Shown piece by piece: positions 51,774 through 60,974 of a stretch of 64,000 nucleotides of DNA. The position numbers and the translations under genes were made by a program. Source of the stretch: Peptoniphilaceae bacterium (lineage in GTDB: Bacteria > Bacillota > Clostridia > Tissierellales > Peptoniphilaceae); contig CAJUSY010000034.1 in the NCBI GenBank assembly GCA_910589545.1, positions 1-64,000 of the forward strand, in the 5' to 3' direction. The notes under the pieces are model-generated. The model searched no databases. It was given only the letters and a program-made list of their open reading frames with translations, and was not told the DNA's origin. The first letter of the stretch is position 1; each line of letters begins with the position of its first letter.

Positions 51774-53075
51774 ATGGAATATACAACTCAATTAGACGCT
51801 GCTAAGAAGAAAATCATTACAAAAGAAATGAAAAGAGTAGCGGAAAAGGAAAATATAGACGTAGAAATTCTTAGAGAAAAAATCGAAAAAGGATACGTGG
51901 TTATTCCTGCAAACAAAAACCACAAATCATTGGATGCTCACGGAGTCGGAGAAGGTTTGAAAACTAAAATCAACGTGAACTTGGGAATTTCAAAAGATTG
52001 CTACAACATCGAAAAGGAAATGGAAAAAGTTAGAGTGGCAATCGACATGGACGCAGAAGCGATAATGGATTTGTCAAATTACGGAAAGACTAGACAGTTC
52101 AGAGAAGAACTTATCGACTATTCTCCTGCAATGATTGGTAGCGTTCCGATGTACGATTGCGTTGGAATGTTAGATAAAGAATTGAAGGATATTACTGAAG
52201 AAGAATTCTTACAAGTTGTGGAACAACACGCAAAAGACGGGGTGGATTTCATCACAATTCACGTTGGACTTACAAGAGATATCGCTGAACATTTGAAAAC
52301 AACAGACAGAATTACAAAAATCGTATCACGTGGTGGATCGTTATTATTCGCGTGGATGATTGCTAATAACAAGGAAAACCCACTTGTAACAAGATACGAC
52401 GATGTACTTGAAATCTGCGAAAAATACGACGTCACACTAAGCTTGGGAGATGCTTTAAGACCGGGTTGTATTAACGATGCGACAGATGATTTACAAATTC
52501 AAGAGCTAATCAATTTATCCAGAATGGCAAAAAGAGCCTACGAAAAAAATGTACAAGTAATGATTGAAGGGCCAGGCCACGTTCCAATCGACCAAATCGA
52601 AGCAAATATGAAAATCGAAAAAACAATCTGCAACAATGCACCATTCTACGTGTTGGGACCTTTGGTAACAGACATTGCACCGGGATACGATCACATCACA
52701 TCAGCAATTGGTGGTGCAATCGCAGCAAGTACTGGAGCTGATTTCTTGTGCTATGTAACTCCTGCAGAACATTTGAGACTTCCTAACTTGGAAGATATGA
52801 AAGAAGGAATTATTGCTACGAAAATCGCAGCTCATGCTGGAGATATCGCCAAGAAAATCCCTGGAGCAAAAGAAAGAGACGATGAAATGAGCAGAGCCCG
52901 ATTCAACTTGGATTGGGAAAAAATGTTCGAACTTGCAATTGACAGCGAAAAACCAAAAAAATACAGAAAAGAATCTCAACCAATCGAAGAAGATTCATGC
53001 ACAATGTGCGGTAAAATGTGTTCAATGAGAACTGTGAAGAAAGTTTTGAACGGGGAAGATGTCAATTTAATTTAG
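51774..53075 (+). CDS. thiC: Phosphomethylpyrimidine synthase
   Basis: 433 residues, the short anaerobe type. Radical SAM enzyme turning aminoimidazole ribotide into HMP-P. Conserved EGPGHVPIDQIEANMKIEK and the C-terminal cluster motif CTMCGKMC; the spacing is CX2CX3C instead of the CX2CX4C of E. coli-type ThiC. AGGAGGA before the ATG. Supplies the substrate of ThiD, encoded 20 kb upstream. Confidence 0.97.
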   Translation: MEYTTQLDAAKKKIITKEMKRVAEKENIDVEILREKIEKGYVVIPANKNHKSLDAHGVGEGLKTKINVNLGISKDCYNIEKEMEKVRVAIDMDAEAIMDLSNYGKTRQFREELIDYSPAMIGSVPMYDCVGMLDKELKDITEEEFLQVVEQHAKDGVDFITIHVGLTRDIAEHLKTTDRITKIVSRGGSLLFAWMIANNKENPLVTRYDDVLEICEKYDVTLSLGDALRPGCINDATDDLQIQELINLSRMAKRAYEKNVQVMIEGPGHVPIDQIEANMKIEKTICNNAPFYVLGPLVTDIAPGYDHITSAIGGAIAASTGADFLCYVTPAEHLRLPNLEDMKEGIIATKIAAHAGDIAKKIPGAKERDDEMSRARFNLDWEKMFELAIDSEKPKKYRKESQPIEEDSCTMCGKMCSMRTVKKVLNGEDVNLI

Positions 53076-53112
53076 AAAAATTTGATTAAAAATTTATTTT
53101 AAAATGCGAATT

Positions 53113-53144
53113 CAACCATCAAGAATATCTTGGTGGTTGTTTTT
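53113..53144 (+). terminator. Terminator of thiC
   Basis: CAACCATCAAG/CTTGGTGGTTG stem (one G-T) plus five Ts. Confidence 0.92.
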
Positions 53145-53179
53145 ATTTGAACGAAATCGAGAAATATTTGAGAAAATCA

Positions 53180-53222
53180 TTGACAATGGTTATTAGTAGT
53201 CGTATAATTCTAATAGTATTAG
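53180..53222 (+). promoter_or_regulatory. Promoter with MarR-type operator
   Basis: TTGACA (53180), 17-bp spacer, TATAAT (53203-53208). The palindrome CTAATA-G-TATTAG (53210-53222) abuts the -10 box, and another TATTAG half lies in the spacer. Fits autorepression by the MarR gene that follows. Confidence 0.75.
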
Positions 53223-53238
53223 GTAAAAAGGTGATATT

Positions 53239-53715
53239 ATGAATGAAAAATTAGCAAAAGAAGTTATAAGATGCGTGCATAGCATTGGAAAGTACCATCC
53301 TCACAAACAAATCAACGATTCTGTAAGAGGAGAAAACATGGCTTTGGGATTTATCAAATCGGAAGGTGGATCGACTTATCCGAAAGATATTGAACTTGCT
53401 ATGGGGATTTCCAGCGCGAGAGTTGCAGCTATTATTAAAAAGCTAGAAAAGCGTGAACTGGTAACTAGAACTGGTGATAAAATTGACAGAAGAAAAACTT
53501 TGGTAAGTTTAACTGGAAAAGGAGAAAAAGTCGCCCAAAAAACCGAGGACAAGATAATGTATGCTCTTGGTCAAATGTTTGATGCTTTGGGAGAAGAAGA
53601 TTCTGAAAATTTCGTCAGAATAATCGACAATCTTATCAAAAATTTGCCAAAGATTAGCAAAGACTGCGAAGAAAAATTTAAAGAAATGGATGATAGTTTT
53701 GATAAGAATAATTAG
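53239..53715 (+). CDS. MarR-family transcriptional regulator
   Basis: 158 residues. Winged helix-turn-helix: YPKDIELAMGISSARVAAIIKKLEKRELVTRTGDKIDRRKTLVSLTGKG-type order of recognition helix and wing (about residues 48-97, key features SSARVAAIIKKLE and DRRKT). First gene of an operon with two exporter subunits, overlapping the next gene by 26 nt. Likely ligand-responsive repressor of the exporter. Confidence 0.93.
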   Translation: MNEKLAKEVIRCVHSIGKYHPHKQINDSVRGENMALGFIKSEGGSTYPKDIELAMGISSARVAAIIKKLEKRELVTRTGDKIDRRKTLVSLTGKGEKVAQKTEDKIMYALGQMFDALGEEDSENFVRIIDNLIKNLPKISKDCEEKFKEMDDSFDKNN

Positions 53716-55450
53716 ATATTTGAATAAAAAACAATGGATGCAGATACTTTTGAGTTTTGTGTTTATCGTTACTCAAGTGTATTTGGATTTGAAAATTCCG
53801 GATTATATGTCGAAGATTACGATGTATGTGGAAAGTCCGGGTCACAGTGTAAGTGATATTATCGCAGAAGGGAAATGGATGCTTTTGTGTGCATTCGGCT
53901 CTTTGATTTCAGCAATTATCGTAGGATATTTGGCGTCGAAGGTATCGGCGTCATTTTCTAAAGATTTGAGGTCTAGAATATTTTCCAAGGTGGAAAGTTT
54001 TTCCATGAAAGAAATCAACGAATTTTCCACAGCAAGTTTGATAACTAGATCTACGAATGATATTACTCAAATTCAAATGGTAATAGTGATAGGATTACAA
54101 ATTTTAATTAAAGCTCCAATAATGGCTGTGTGGGCTATCACGAAAATCTACAACAAGGGATTTGAATGGACAATGGCAACTGCTGTCACTGTGTTGATTT
54201 TAATCATTTTCGTTGCAATTCTAATGATTTTGGTTATGCCGAAATTCAGAATAATGCAAACTTTAACAGATAATATCAACAGGATTTTGCGTGAAAACTT
54301 GACAGGACTTGCTGTAATCAGAGCATATAATTCTGAAGAATACAGAGAAAATAAATTTGACGAAGCGAATGAAGAGTTAACTAGCACACAATTATTCACA
54401 AGTCGTGCGATGTCAACTCTTTTTCCAATGATTAACTTCAGCATGTCGATTTTGACGTTGGTAATTTATTTTATCGGAGCAGGACTTATCAACGCCGCAG
54501 GGATGATGGACAAATACGTTTTGTTCTCAGACATGGTTGTGTTCAGTTCTTATGCAATGCAAGTTATCATGTCATTTATGATGATGAGCATGATTTTCAT
54601 CATGATTCCAAGAGCGCAAATCTCTGCAAATCGTATCAACGAAGTGTTGGATACAGAACTTTCAATTAAAGATGGAGATATTGACACATCAAATGAAAAT
54701 TACGAATATGAAATTGAGTTTGACAATGTATCTTTCAAATACACAGATTCTGAGCAATATCTTTTAAAGGATATTGATTTTAGGGTGAAAAAAGGAGAAA
54801 AGGTAGCTATAATAGGTTCCACAGGATCTGGTAAAAGCACTATCTTGAATTTGCTTTTGAGATTTTATGATGCAACTGAAGGCGTTGTAAAAATCCAAGG
54901 AATCGACATCAAAAAATATAAGCTTAAATTTTTGTATGAAAAAATAGGTGCAGTTCTACAGAAATCATTCCTTTTTAAAGGAGATGTTAGGTCAAATATT
55001 TCATTTGGAGAAAATGGATATGATAAGAAAAAAGTCGAAGAAGCTGCAGATACTTCGCAATCTATGGAGTTTATTGAAAAATTTGACGAAAAATTTGACC
55101 ACGAAATCGCGCAATTAGGCAAGAATGTTTCTGGTGGACAAAAACAGAGATTATCCATTGCAAGGGCAGTCTACAAAAAACCAAATATATTCTTGTTTGA
55201 TGATAGTTTTTCCGCTCTTGATTTCAAAACAGACAGTGAACTTAGACATCAATTGAGAGAAAACAACCCTGATGCCACGACAATTATTGTCGCTCAAAGA
55301 GTGGGATCTATAATGGATTCTGATCAAATAATCGTACTTGAAAACGGACAAATAGCTGGAATTGGTCAACACAAGGATTTATTACAAAATTGTGAAGTTT
55401 ACAAGGAAATAGCCTACTCGCAATTAACAGAGGAGGAATTAAATGCCTAG
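53690..55450 (+). CDS. MarR-controlled ABC exporter, subunit 1 (degenerate site)
   Basis: 586 residues from ATG 53690 inside the marR end; a TTG at 53699 is an alternative start. Six-helix membrane domain and ATPase domain: Walker A GSTGSGKST (about 375-383), signature VSGGQ, Walker B LFDDSFSALD in which Asp replaces the catalytic Glu. The H-loop position reads AQRVGS, so the usual His is missing. Pairs with the next gene as an asymmetric multidrug or lipid exporter. Confidence 0.92.
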   Translation: MIVLIRIIRYLNKKQWMQILLSFVFIVTQVYLDLKIPDYMSKITMYVESPGHSVSDIIAEGKWMLLCAFGSLISAIIVGYLASKVSASFSKDLRSRIFSKVESFSMKEINEFSTASLITRSTNDITQIQMVIVIGLQILIKAPIMAVWAITKIYNKGFEWTMATAVTVLILIIFVAILMILVMPKFRIMQTLTDNINRILRENLTGLAVIRAYNSEEYRENKFDEANEELTSTQLFTSRAMSTLFPMINFSMSILTLVIYFIGAGLINAAGMMDKYVLFSDMVVFSSYAMQVIMSFMMMSMIFIMIPRAQISANRINEVLDTELSIKDGDIDTSNENYEYEIEFDNVSFKYTDSEQYLLKDIDFRVKKGEKVAIIGSTGSGKSTILNLLLRFYDATEGVVKIQGIDIKKYKLKFLYEKIGAVLQKSFLFKGDVRSNISFGENGYDKKKVEEAADTSQSMEFIEKFDEKFDHEIAQLGKNVSGGQKQRLSIARAVYKKPNIFLFDDSFSALDFKTDSELRHQLRENNPDATTIIVAQRVGSIMDSDQIIVLENGQIAGIGQHKDLLQNCEVYKEIAYSQLTEEELNA

Positions 55451-57239
55451 ACAAGTTGTAAATGAAAAACCAAAAAAATTCAAGAAAACATTAAAAGAAA
55501 TGGTAGGGTATTTGAAACCTTATTTTCCATTGATATTGATAGCAGTTGTGGCAAGTGTAATTGCAACGATATTGCAAATAATTGGACCAGATAAGCTAAA
55601 ACTCATTACAGACGAAATCACAAAAGGACTTCCTAAAATGGTCAAAGGAAAGCCTGTTTTGGCTTCAATCAATATGGATAATGTCAAATCTATTGCAATA
55701 ATGCTTGTAATATTTTATGGATCGTCTTTATTGCTGAATTTGTTGCAAAGATTTATCATGGCAGATGTTACGCAAAAAATCTCCAAATCATTCAGAGAAA
55801 AAATTGCAGTCAAAATCAACAAATTGCCATTTAGCTATTTTGATAACACAACTTACGGAGACATTCTAAGTAGGGTTACAAATGATGTCGACACCATCAG
55901 CCAAAGCTTGAACCAATCAATAGGAACGTTGTTGACAAGTATTGTAATGCTTTTTGGAACACTTGTAATGATGATCTACAACTCAGGAATATTAATGATA
56001 ACTACGATATTGTCATCACTTATAGGTTTTGTGTTTATCACAATAATAATGAAAAAATCACAAAAATATTTCAAAGCACAACAACAAAACTTAGGTGATA
56101 TCAACGGACAAATCGAAGAAGTGTACACTGGTCACAACGTAATCAAAGCATACAACGCTGGCGAACGTGTGATAGATGAATTTGAACAAATGAATACACA
56201 ACTTTACACAAGCGCATGGAAATCACAATTTTTGTCAGGACTTATGATGCCTATCATGCAATTTGCAGGAAACTTCTCCTACGTAATGGTCTGCATAGTC
56301 GGAGGAGCATTGGCAATCAACGGCAAAATATCATTCGGTGTTATCGTAGCTTTTATGATTTATGTAAGACTGTTCACCAATCCATTATCAGATATAGCTC
56401 AAAGTTTCAACACATTACAAAGAGCTGCAGCGGCAGGGGAGAGAGTGTTCGAATTTTTGAACGAAAAAGAATTAGAAGAAGAAAACGTAACTGAAAAACT
56501 CGACAGAGCAAAAGGCGAAGTCGAATTCAAAGACGTTAGATTTGGATATAATTCAGACAAAATCATCATCAAAGATTTCAGCGTAAAAGTAAATCCAGGA
56601 GAAAAAATAGCCATCGTTGGGCCAACTGGAGCCGGAAAGACTACGATTGTAAATCTATTAATGAGATTTTACGAAATAAACGACGGACAAATATTGGTAG
56701 ATGGAATTGATACGAAAAACTTATCCAGAGAGAATTTGAGAGACCAATTCTGTATGGTACTTCAAGATTCGTGGGTATTCGAAGCAAGTGTCAGAGAAAA
56801 CATAACATTCGGAGAAAAAGATATAACTGACGAAGAATTGATAGACGTGTGCAAACGCGTAAACTTAGATCACTTTATCAGAACACTTCCAAATGGATAC
56901 GACACGATTTTAAACGACAAACAATCATTGTCTCAAGGACAACTTCAACTACTCACAATAGCACGTGCAATGGTAAGTCACGCACCAATGTTAATACTAG
57001 ATGAAGCCACAAGCTCCGTGGATACAAGAACTGAAATAATCGTTCAAGATGCAATGGATGAACTTGCAAAAGGAAGAACATCATTTGTAATCGCGCACAG
57101 ACTATCCACAATCAAAAATGCCGATTTGATACTTGTGATGAAAGATGGAGACATCATAGAAAAAGGAAAACACGAAGAATTGTTAGCACAAGACGGATTC
57201 TACGCACAACTATACAACGCGCAATTTGAAAGAAAATAG
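55443..57239 (+). CDS. MarR-controlled ABC exporter, subunit 2 (catalytic site)
   Basis: 598 residues; AGAGGAGG lies before the ATG and the gene overlaps subunit 1 by 8 nt. Walker A GPTGAGKTT (about 390-398), signature LSQGQ, full Walker B LILDEATSSVD with catalytic Glu, and H-loop AHRLS. With subunit 1 this completes the heterodimeric exporter. A terminator ends the operon. Confidence 0.93.
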   Translation: MPRQVVNEKPKKFKKTLKEMVGYLKPYFPLILIAVVASVIATILQIIGPDKLKLITDEITKGLPKMVKGKPVLASINMDNVKSIAIMLVIFYGSSLLLNLLQRFIMADVTQKISKSFREKIAVKINKLPFSYFDNTTYGDILSRVTNDVDTISQSLNQSIGTLLTSIVMLFGTLVMMIYNSGILMITTILSSLIGFVFITIIMKKSQKYFKAQQQNLGDINGQIEEVYTGHNVIKAYNAGERVIDEFEQMNTQLYTSAWKSQFLSGLMMPIMQFAGNFSYVMVCIVGGALAINGKISFGVIVAFMIYVRLFTNPLSDIAQSFNTLQRAAAAGERVFEFLNEKELEEENVTEKLDRAKGEVEFKDVRFGYNSDKIIIKDFSVKVNPGEKIAIVGPTGAGKTTIVNLLMRFYEINDGQILVDGIDTKNLSRENLRDQFCMVLQDSWVFEASVRENITFGEKDITDEELIDVCKRVNLDHFIRTLPNGYDTILNDKQSLSQGQLQLLTIARAMVSHAPMLILDEATSSVDTRTEIIVQDAMDELAKGRTSFVIAHRLSTIKNADLILVMKDGDIIEKGKHEELLAQDGFYAQLYNAQFERK

Positions 57240-57254
57240 CGATAAAATGAAATA

Positions 57255-57287
57255 GAGATTGGGAACAGGGCGTCCCAATCTTTTTTT
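57255..57287 (+). terminator. Terminator of the exporter operon
   Basis: AGATTGGGA/TCCCAATCT stem with loop CAGGGCG and seven Ts. Confidence 0.93.
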
Positions 57288-58143
57288 ATCTATATTCAAA
57301 ATTTTTAATAGTGCCTTTAAAATAGACCAAATCATTATCTGGATAATTCCATACTGCTTCTAAAATTGTTGGTAGTTTAATTCCATTTTCGTAAATTTTA
57401 TACTGTCCACATCTAGCAGTCCATGGTATATATTCTATAGAACCATCGGATTTTACAATTGCTCGGTCTTTTGTATAGAATTGAATCATTTCAAACTTAT
57501 CATTAAAAGTAAAAATACCGCTAGCACTATTTCCATTATAATTTATAGTGGCTTTAACGTTATAAAGATCGATTTCTTCAAAAACTATATTATTTTCCAA
57601 AAGAGATGTTGGAATAAATAAAGCTTCTGCTAAATAAGTGCATAACGATGCTTTATCCATTTCAAGTCCTTTTTCGTTGAAAAGGGTAATATTCTTTGCG
57701 ATAATCCCTGTCATTCTACCTTTAGCATTCATAAAACCATCATAACCTTCAAAAGGTATCCCGTAGAGAGAGCTATCAATAAATGCAATTCTCGATGGAT
57801 TCTTGGCAAAATTATACTGGTTGTAGTCTATTTTTAACTTTGGCTTTTTTGTATCCTGAATAAAATCAGCGTTCTCGAAGAAAATATTCATATATGACAT
57901 TTTACTCTTGCCGATAAATCCACTATTTTTGACAAAATTTTTAATTGCAGTTGGATATTTTTCAAAATCGTCATTAGAAATTAAACCATTTTCGATTGAT
58001 GATTTTTCAATTAATGATTTCAAATCGTGATTAAATGTCGATTTAAGAGGAGAATATGACAAGTTAAAATAGATGATTAAAACTCCAACTAAAGAAATAA
58101 TAATGCCTATTATGATCATTAACGGTTTATAAAATATATTCAT
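57286..58143 (-). CDS. DUF6544-like membrane-anchored protein
   Basis: 285 residues from ATG at 58143 (GGAGAC upstream, overlapping the regulator gene by 17 nt). One N-terminal membrane helix (about 8-32), then an extracytoplasmic domain of mixed strands. Segments such as KSKMSYMNIFFENADF and IEYIPWTARCGQYKIYENGIKLPT resemble the DUF6544/DUF6920 family, though I hold this family call loosely. Function unknown. Coupled to a MarR regulator, so probably induced by the same signal. Confidence 0.68.
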   Translation of the reverse strand: MNIFYKPLMIIIGIIISLVGVLIIYFNLSYSPLKSTFNHDLKSLIEKSSIENGLISNDDFEKYPTAIKNFVKNSGFIGKSKMSYMNIFFENADFIQDTKKPKLKIDYNQYNFAKNPSRIAFIDSSLYGIPFEGYDGFMNAKGRMTGIIAKNITLFNEKGLEMDKASLCTYLAEALFIPTSLLENNIVFEEIDLYNVKATINYNGNSASGIFTFNDKFEMIQFYTKDRAIVKSDGSIEYIPWTARCGQYKIYENGIKLPTILEAVWNYPDNDLVYFKGTIKNFEYR

Positions 58144-58594
58144 TAATACTGTCTCCATATTTTTCAACTTCTTGTAGTCCGGATTCCAACTTATTTAATA
58201 AAACAAAAAAGCTCTGAATATCTGAGTCACTAAAATCTCTAAATAAAAGATTTAATGTTTTCAAATGAGAATTATTCATAGTCTCGAAATACTTGTAACA
58301 TTTATCTGTAAGAACTATTTGCACCGAATTGTTATTTCCTCTTAAAAAATTTATATAACCTTTATCCTTTAGAGGCTGAGCAAGCTTTTTAATATTTTGT
58401 CTAGAGCAACCCATTAATTTTCCTATTTGCGTTAAGCTTTTTTTTTCATTTGTAGACGAAGAAATCGCTAGCATTAACCATTGCTTCATTGTTATATCTG
58501 TTTGTATTTTTTCGCAAGCCGTTTTTAAACGATTAGAAATAATAAAAATATTAGCAAATATAAACTGTTGTTTTTCCAGTGTTTCCATTAACAT
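58127..58594 (-). CDS. MarR-family transcriptional regulator
   Basis: 155 residues from ATG at 58594 (AAGGAGG upstream; a longer frame begins inside the promoter). Helix-turn-helix LTQIGKLMGCSRQNIKKLAQPLKDKGYI followed by a wing (NNNSVQIVLTDK). Its promoter carries a perfect palindrome just downstream of the start point, so autorepression is likely. Overlaps the DUF6544-like gene. Confidence 0.88.
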   Translation of the reverse strand: MLMETLEKQQFIFANIFIISNRLKTACEKIQTDITMKQWLMLAISSSTNEKKSLTQIGKLMGCSRQNIKKLAQPLKDKGYINFLRGNNNSVQIVLTDKCYKYFETMNNSHLKTLNLLFRDFSDSDIQSFFVLLNKLESGLQEVEKYGDSINEYIL

Positions 58595-58614
58595 AAATCC
58601 TCCTTGATTTAAGC

Positions 58615-58660
58615 AGTAACTAGTTACTACGATATTAACAAAAGTCATTATAGATGTCAA
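58615..58660 (-). promoter_or_regulatory. Promoter and operator of the MarR/DUF6544-like pair
   Basis: On the minus strand TTGACA (58655-58660), 17-bp spacer, TAATAT (58632-58637). The perfect 14-bp palindrome AGTAACTAGTTACT (58615-58628) covers the predicted start point. Confidence 0.78.
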
Positions 58661-58738
58661 CTATTAAAATTAAAAAAGAAACAAACTATTGAACTTACAA
58701 TAAAGTTTTTACTTACTTGGATATTCTAAAATAAAATT

Positions 58739-58747
58739 TGATATAAT
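58739..58747 (+). promoter_or_regulatory. Extended -10 promoter of the methyltransferase gene
   Basis: TGATATAAT, 22 bp before the start codon. Confidence 0.5.
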
Positions 58748-58769
58748 AAAAAGATAAAGAGGTGATTAA

Positions 58770-59984
58770 ATGAAACTAGAAATAATAGACATGATAGATG
58801 ATGGAAGATGTGTCGCAAAATACGAAGGAAAAACAGTGTTCGTAGATGGAGGAAGTGTCGGAGAAATAATCGAAGCAAAGAAAATAAAAGAAAAAAAGAA
58901 TTTGATATTTGCGACAAAAACAAAAACAATACAACAATCACCTCATAAACAAGTACCGCTATGCCCACATTACTATGAATGTGACGGATGCAGCATGCAA
59001 GACATTACATACGAAAAAGAATTGGAAATCAAAAAAAATTCCGTACTCAACAAATTGCAACGAATCGCAAAACTAGATATAAAAGATGTCGACATACTCA
59101 CAAACGCTGAGTATTATTACAGAAATAAAGTAGATTTGAAAGTGGAAAATGGAAAAGTTGGATATTACAACAGAAAAACACACAACTTAACACAAATATC
59201 CACTTGCAAAATCGCATCAGAAGCAATCAATCAAATGATAAATTGGTTGGGAAATCAGGATTTGAATGGCGTGTCGGAAATCAAAATCAGATCCAATTAC
59301 AACGACGAAATCCAAATCTCCATGGATTATTTATCAGATGAAATGCTAGAAAACTTAAAATCTAAAGACAGCATCGTAGAAATTTATGCGAAAAATAAAA
59401 ACTTTGATTTGATTTATAGGAAGAAACAATTTGTGGATAAAATTGGAGACTTATCATTCATAATCAGCCCCAAATCATTCTTCCAAGTAAACAAATACAA
59501 CACAAGTTTGCTCTACGACACAGCAAAACAAATGATGAATGCAGGTATAAATGACAGAATATTAGACCTATATTGCGGAATCGGAACCACAACAATGTAT
59601 ATCGGAAATGGCAACAACACAATCGGAGTCGAAGTCGTAAAAGATGCAGTTAAAGATGCTAACAAAAACAAAAAACTAAACAACCTGGAAAGCATTCAGT
59701 TTATTGAAGAAAAATCAGAAAACGTCGTAGGAAAACTCACAAAAGAACACTTCGATATAATCCTAGTCGATCCACCACGAAAAGGAATGGACGAAAAAGT
59801 AGTCGAAGCAATAATAAAATCCACAGCAAAAAAACTCGTCTACATATCCTGCGACCCAGCAACACTAGCAAGAGACTTGAAAGCACTAACAGAAAACGGA
59901 TTTGAAGTCAGGGATGTTGAATTGGTGGATATGTTCGCGAAGACAATGCATGTGGAGACTATAGCGTTGATACAAAAGATATAA
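58770..59984 (+). CDS. rlmD: 23S rRNA uracil-C5 methyltransferase (RlmD/RlmCD type)
   Basis: 404 residues. Methylates uracils in 23S rRNA using SAM. N-terminal region of about 60 residues resembling a short TRAM domain, an iron-sulfur Cys set in CPHYYECDGCSMQ, SAM-binding DLYCGIGTTTMY, DPPRKGMDEKVVEAI and catalytic Cys in YISCDPATLARDL. Single copy here; whether it modifies one site or two cannot be told from the sequence. AGAGGTG ribosome site. Confidence 0.93.
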   Translation: MKLEIIDMIDDGRCVAKYEGKTVFVDGGSVGEIIEAKKIKEKKNLIFATKTKTIQQSPHKQVPLCPHYYECDGCSMQDITYEKELEIKKNSVLNKLQRIAKLDIKDVDILTNAEYYYRNKVDLKVENGKVGYYNRKTHNLTQISTCKIASEAINQMINWLGNQDLNGVSEIKIRSNYNDEIQISMDYLSDEMLENLKSKDSIVEIYAKNKNFDLIYRKKQFVDKIGDLSFIISPKSFFQVNKYNTSLLYDTAKQMMNAGINDRILDLYCGIGTTTMYIGNGNNTIGVEVVKDAVKDANKNKKLNNLESIQFIEEKSENVVGKLTKEHFDIILVDPPRKGMDEKVVEAIIKSTAKKLVYISCDPATLARDLKALTENGFEVRDVELVDMFAKTMHVETIALIQKI

Positions 59985-60004
59985 ATTTAGAAATCCTGCA
60001 TTTT

Positions 60005-60100
60005 AAGCAGTTTTATAAGCATTTTGTCTTCGATAAAGACGAAGAAGGATACGTCAAAAAGACTCAAAAAAACTATATGGACGTAAGAGTAGTTTTGTAA
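60005..60100 (+). other. Possible C-terminal gene remnant after the methyltransferase
   Basis: An open stretch ends KQFYKHFVFDKDEEGYVKKT, then QKNYMDVRVVL and a stop. Protein-like, no start of its own, not the methyltransferase frame. May be the end of a gene lost by rearrangement. Confidence 0.25.
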
Positions 60101-60157
60101 CTGGTATGAGGAAACACAAAAAATATAATAAGAAAAAACCCATTTTATACTTTCTAC

Positions 60158-60186
60158 AAGAGTAGCTTAAAAGGCTGCTCTTTTTT
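60158..60186 (+). terminator. Terminator
   Basis: AAGAGTAGC/GCTGCTCTT stem (one G-T) and a T6 run. Confidence 0.88.
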
Positions 60187-60204
60187 ATTGATGACTTTAG
60201 TCAG

Positions 60205-60918
60205 TTGAGTTCGCTTGCGAACGAAACAATAAACTACCCGCTATGCGGGTAGGCGTTCTTAGGTTATACCAAAAAATCACCAAGTATTATAATAGAGTTG
60301 TTCAGACCTAAAATAATAAGAGGTGATTTTATGGCAAATAAAACTAATTCATTGCCTCACACAAAATGGATGTGTAAGTATCACATAGTCTTCACTCCAA
60401 AGTATAGACGAAAAGTGATATTTTATCAATATAGAGAAAGTCTCATAGAAATATTCAAATTACTTTGTAAATACAAAGGAGTAGAAATAATAGAAGGGCA
60501 TATGATGCCAGATCATGTACACATGTTAGTAAGCATTCCACCCAAAATATCAGTATCAAGTTTTATGGGATATTTAAAAGGGAAAAGTGCCCTAATGATG
60601 TTTGACAGACATGCGAATTTAAAATACAAATTTGGCAATCGTCATTTTTGGGCAGAAGGATATTATGTGAGCACAGTGGGATTGAATGAAAAGACAATAG
60701 CAAAATATATAAGAGAACAAGAGCAACATGATATAGCACTTGATAAATTGAGTGTAAAAGAATATACAGATCCGTTTGGGAAATAGAAATTAAAAATCCA
60801 TTTCAGGGATAGGCTAAAGTGGCAAAAACAGTTAGGTTTGAACGGAGTGAAAACCAGCGCCTTGAGACGCTGGTTGGTATCACTCGGGCTTATAGCCCTT
60901 GAACAAACCACCCGTTTT
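60205..60918 (+). mobile_element. IS200/IS605-type element, right end split by an IS3 element
   Basis: Left side: palindrome GTTCGCTTGCGAAC (60209-60222) and hairpin CTACCCGC-TAT-GCGGGTAG (60234-60252) ahead of the transposase gene. Right side: hairpins AACCAGCG/CGCTGGTT (60852-60875) and GGGCT/AGCCC (60886-60898), then half of a terminal hairpin, ACCACCCG at 60907-60914, whose partner CGGGTGGT lies beyond the IS3 element at 62491-62498. Exact ends are not determined; the right end probably reaches about 62510. Confidence 0.8.
60331..60786 (+). CDS. tnpA: IS200/IS605-family TnpA transposase (Y1 HUH)
   Basis: 151 residues from ATG 60331 (AGAGGTG upstream). HUH motif in MMPDHVHMLVSIPP and the catalytic Tyr in the helix KYIREQEQHD. 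Works on single-stranded DNA hairpins at element ends. Complete. No tnpB is present, so this is the IS200 form. About 97% of the usual length; likely active enzyme, but the split right end should block transposition of this copy. Confidence 0.95.
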   Translation: MANKTNSLPHTKWMCKYHIVFTPKYRRKVIFYQYRESLIEIFKLLCKYKGVEIIEGHMMPDHVHMLVSIPPKISVSSFMGYLKGKSALMMFDRHANLKYKFGNRHFWAEGYYVSTVGLNEKTIAKYIREQEQHDIALDKLSVKEYTDPFGK

Positions 60919-60974
60919 TGAACTGACCCCAAAAAGTTGGACCCAAAACCAACTTAGAGGAGGTCAGTTTTTTC

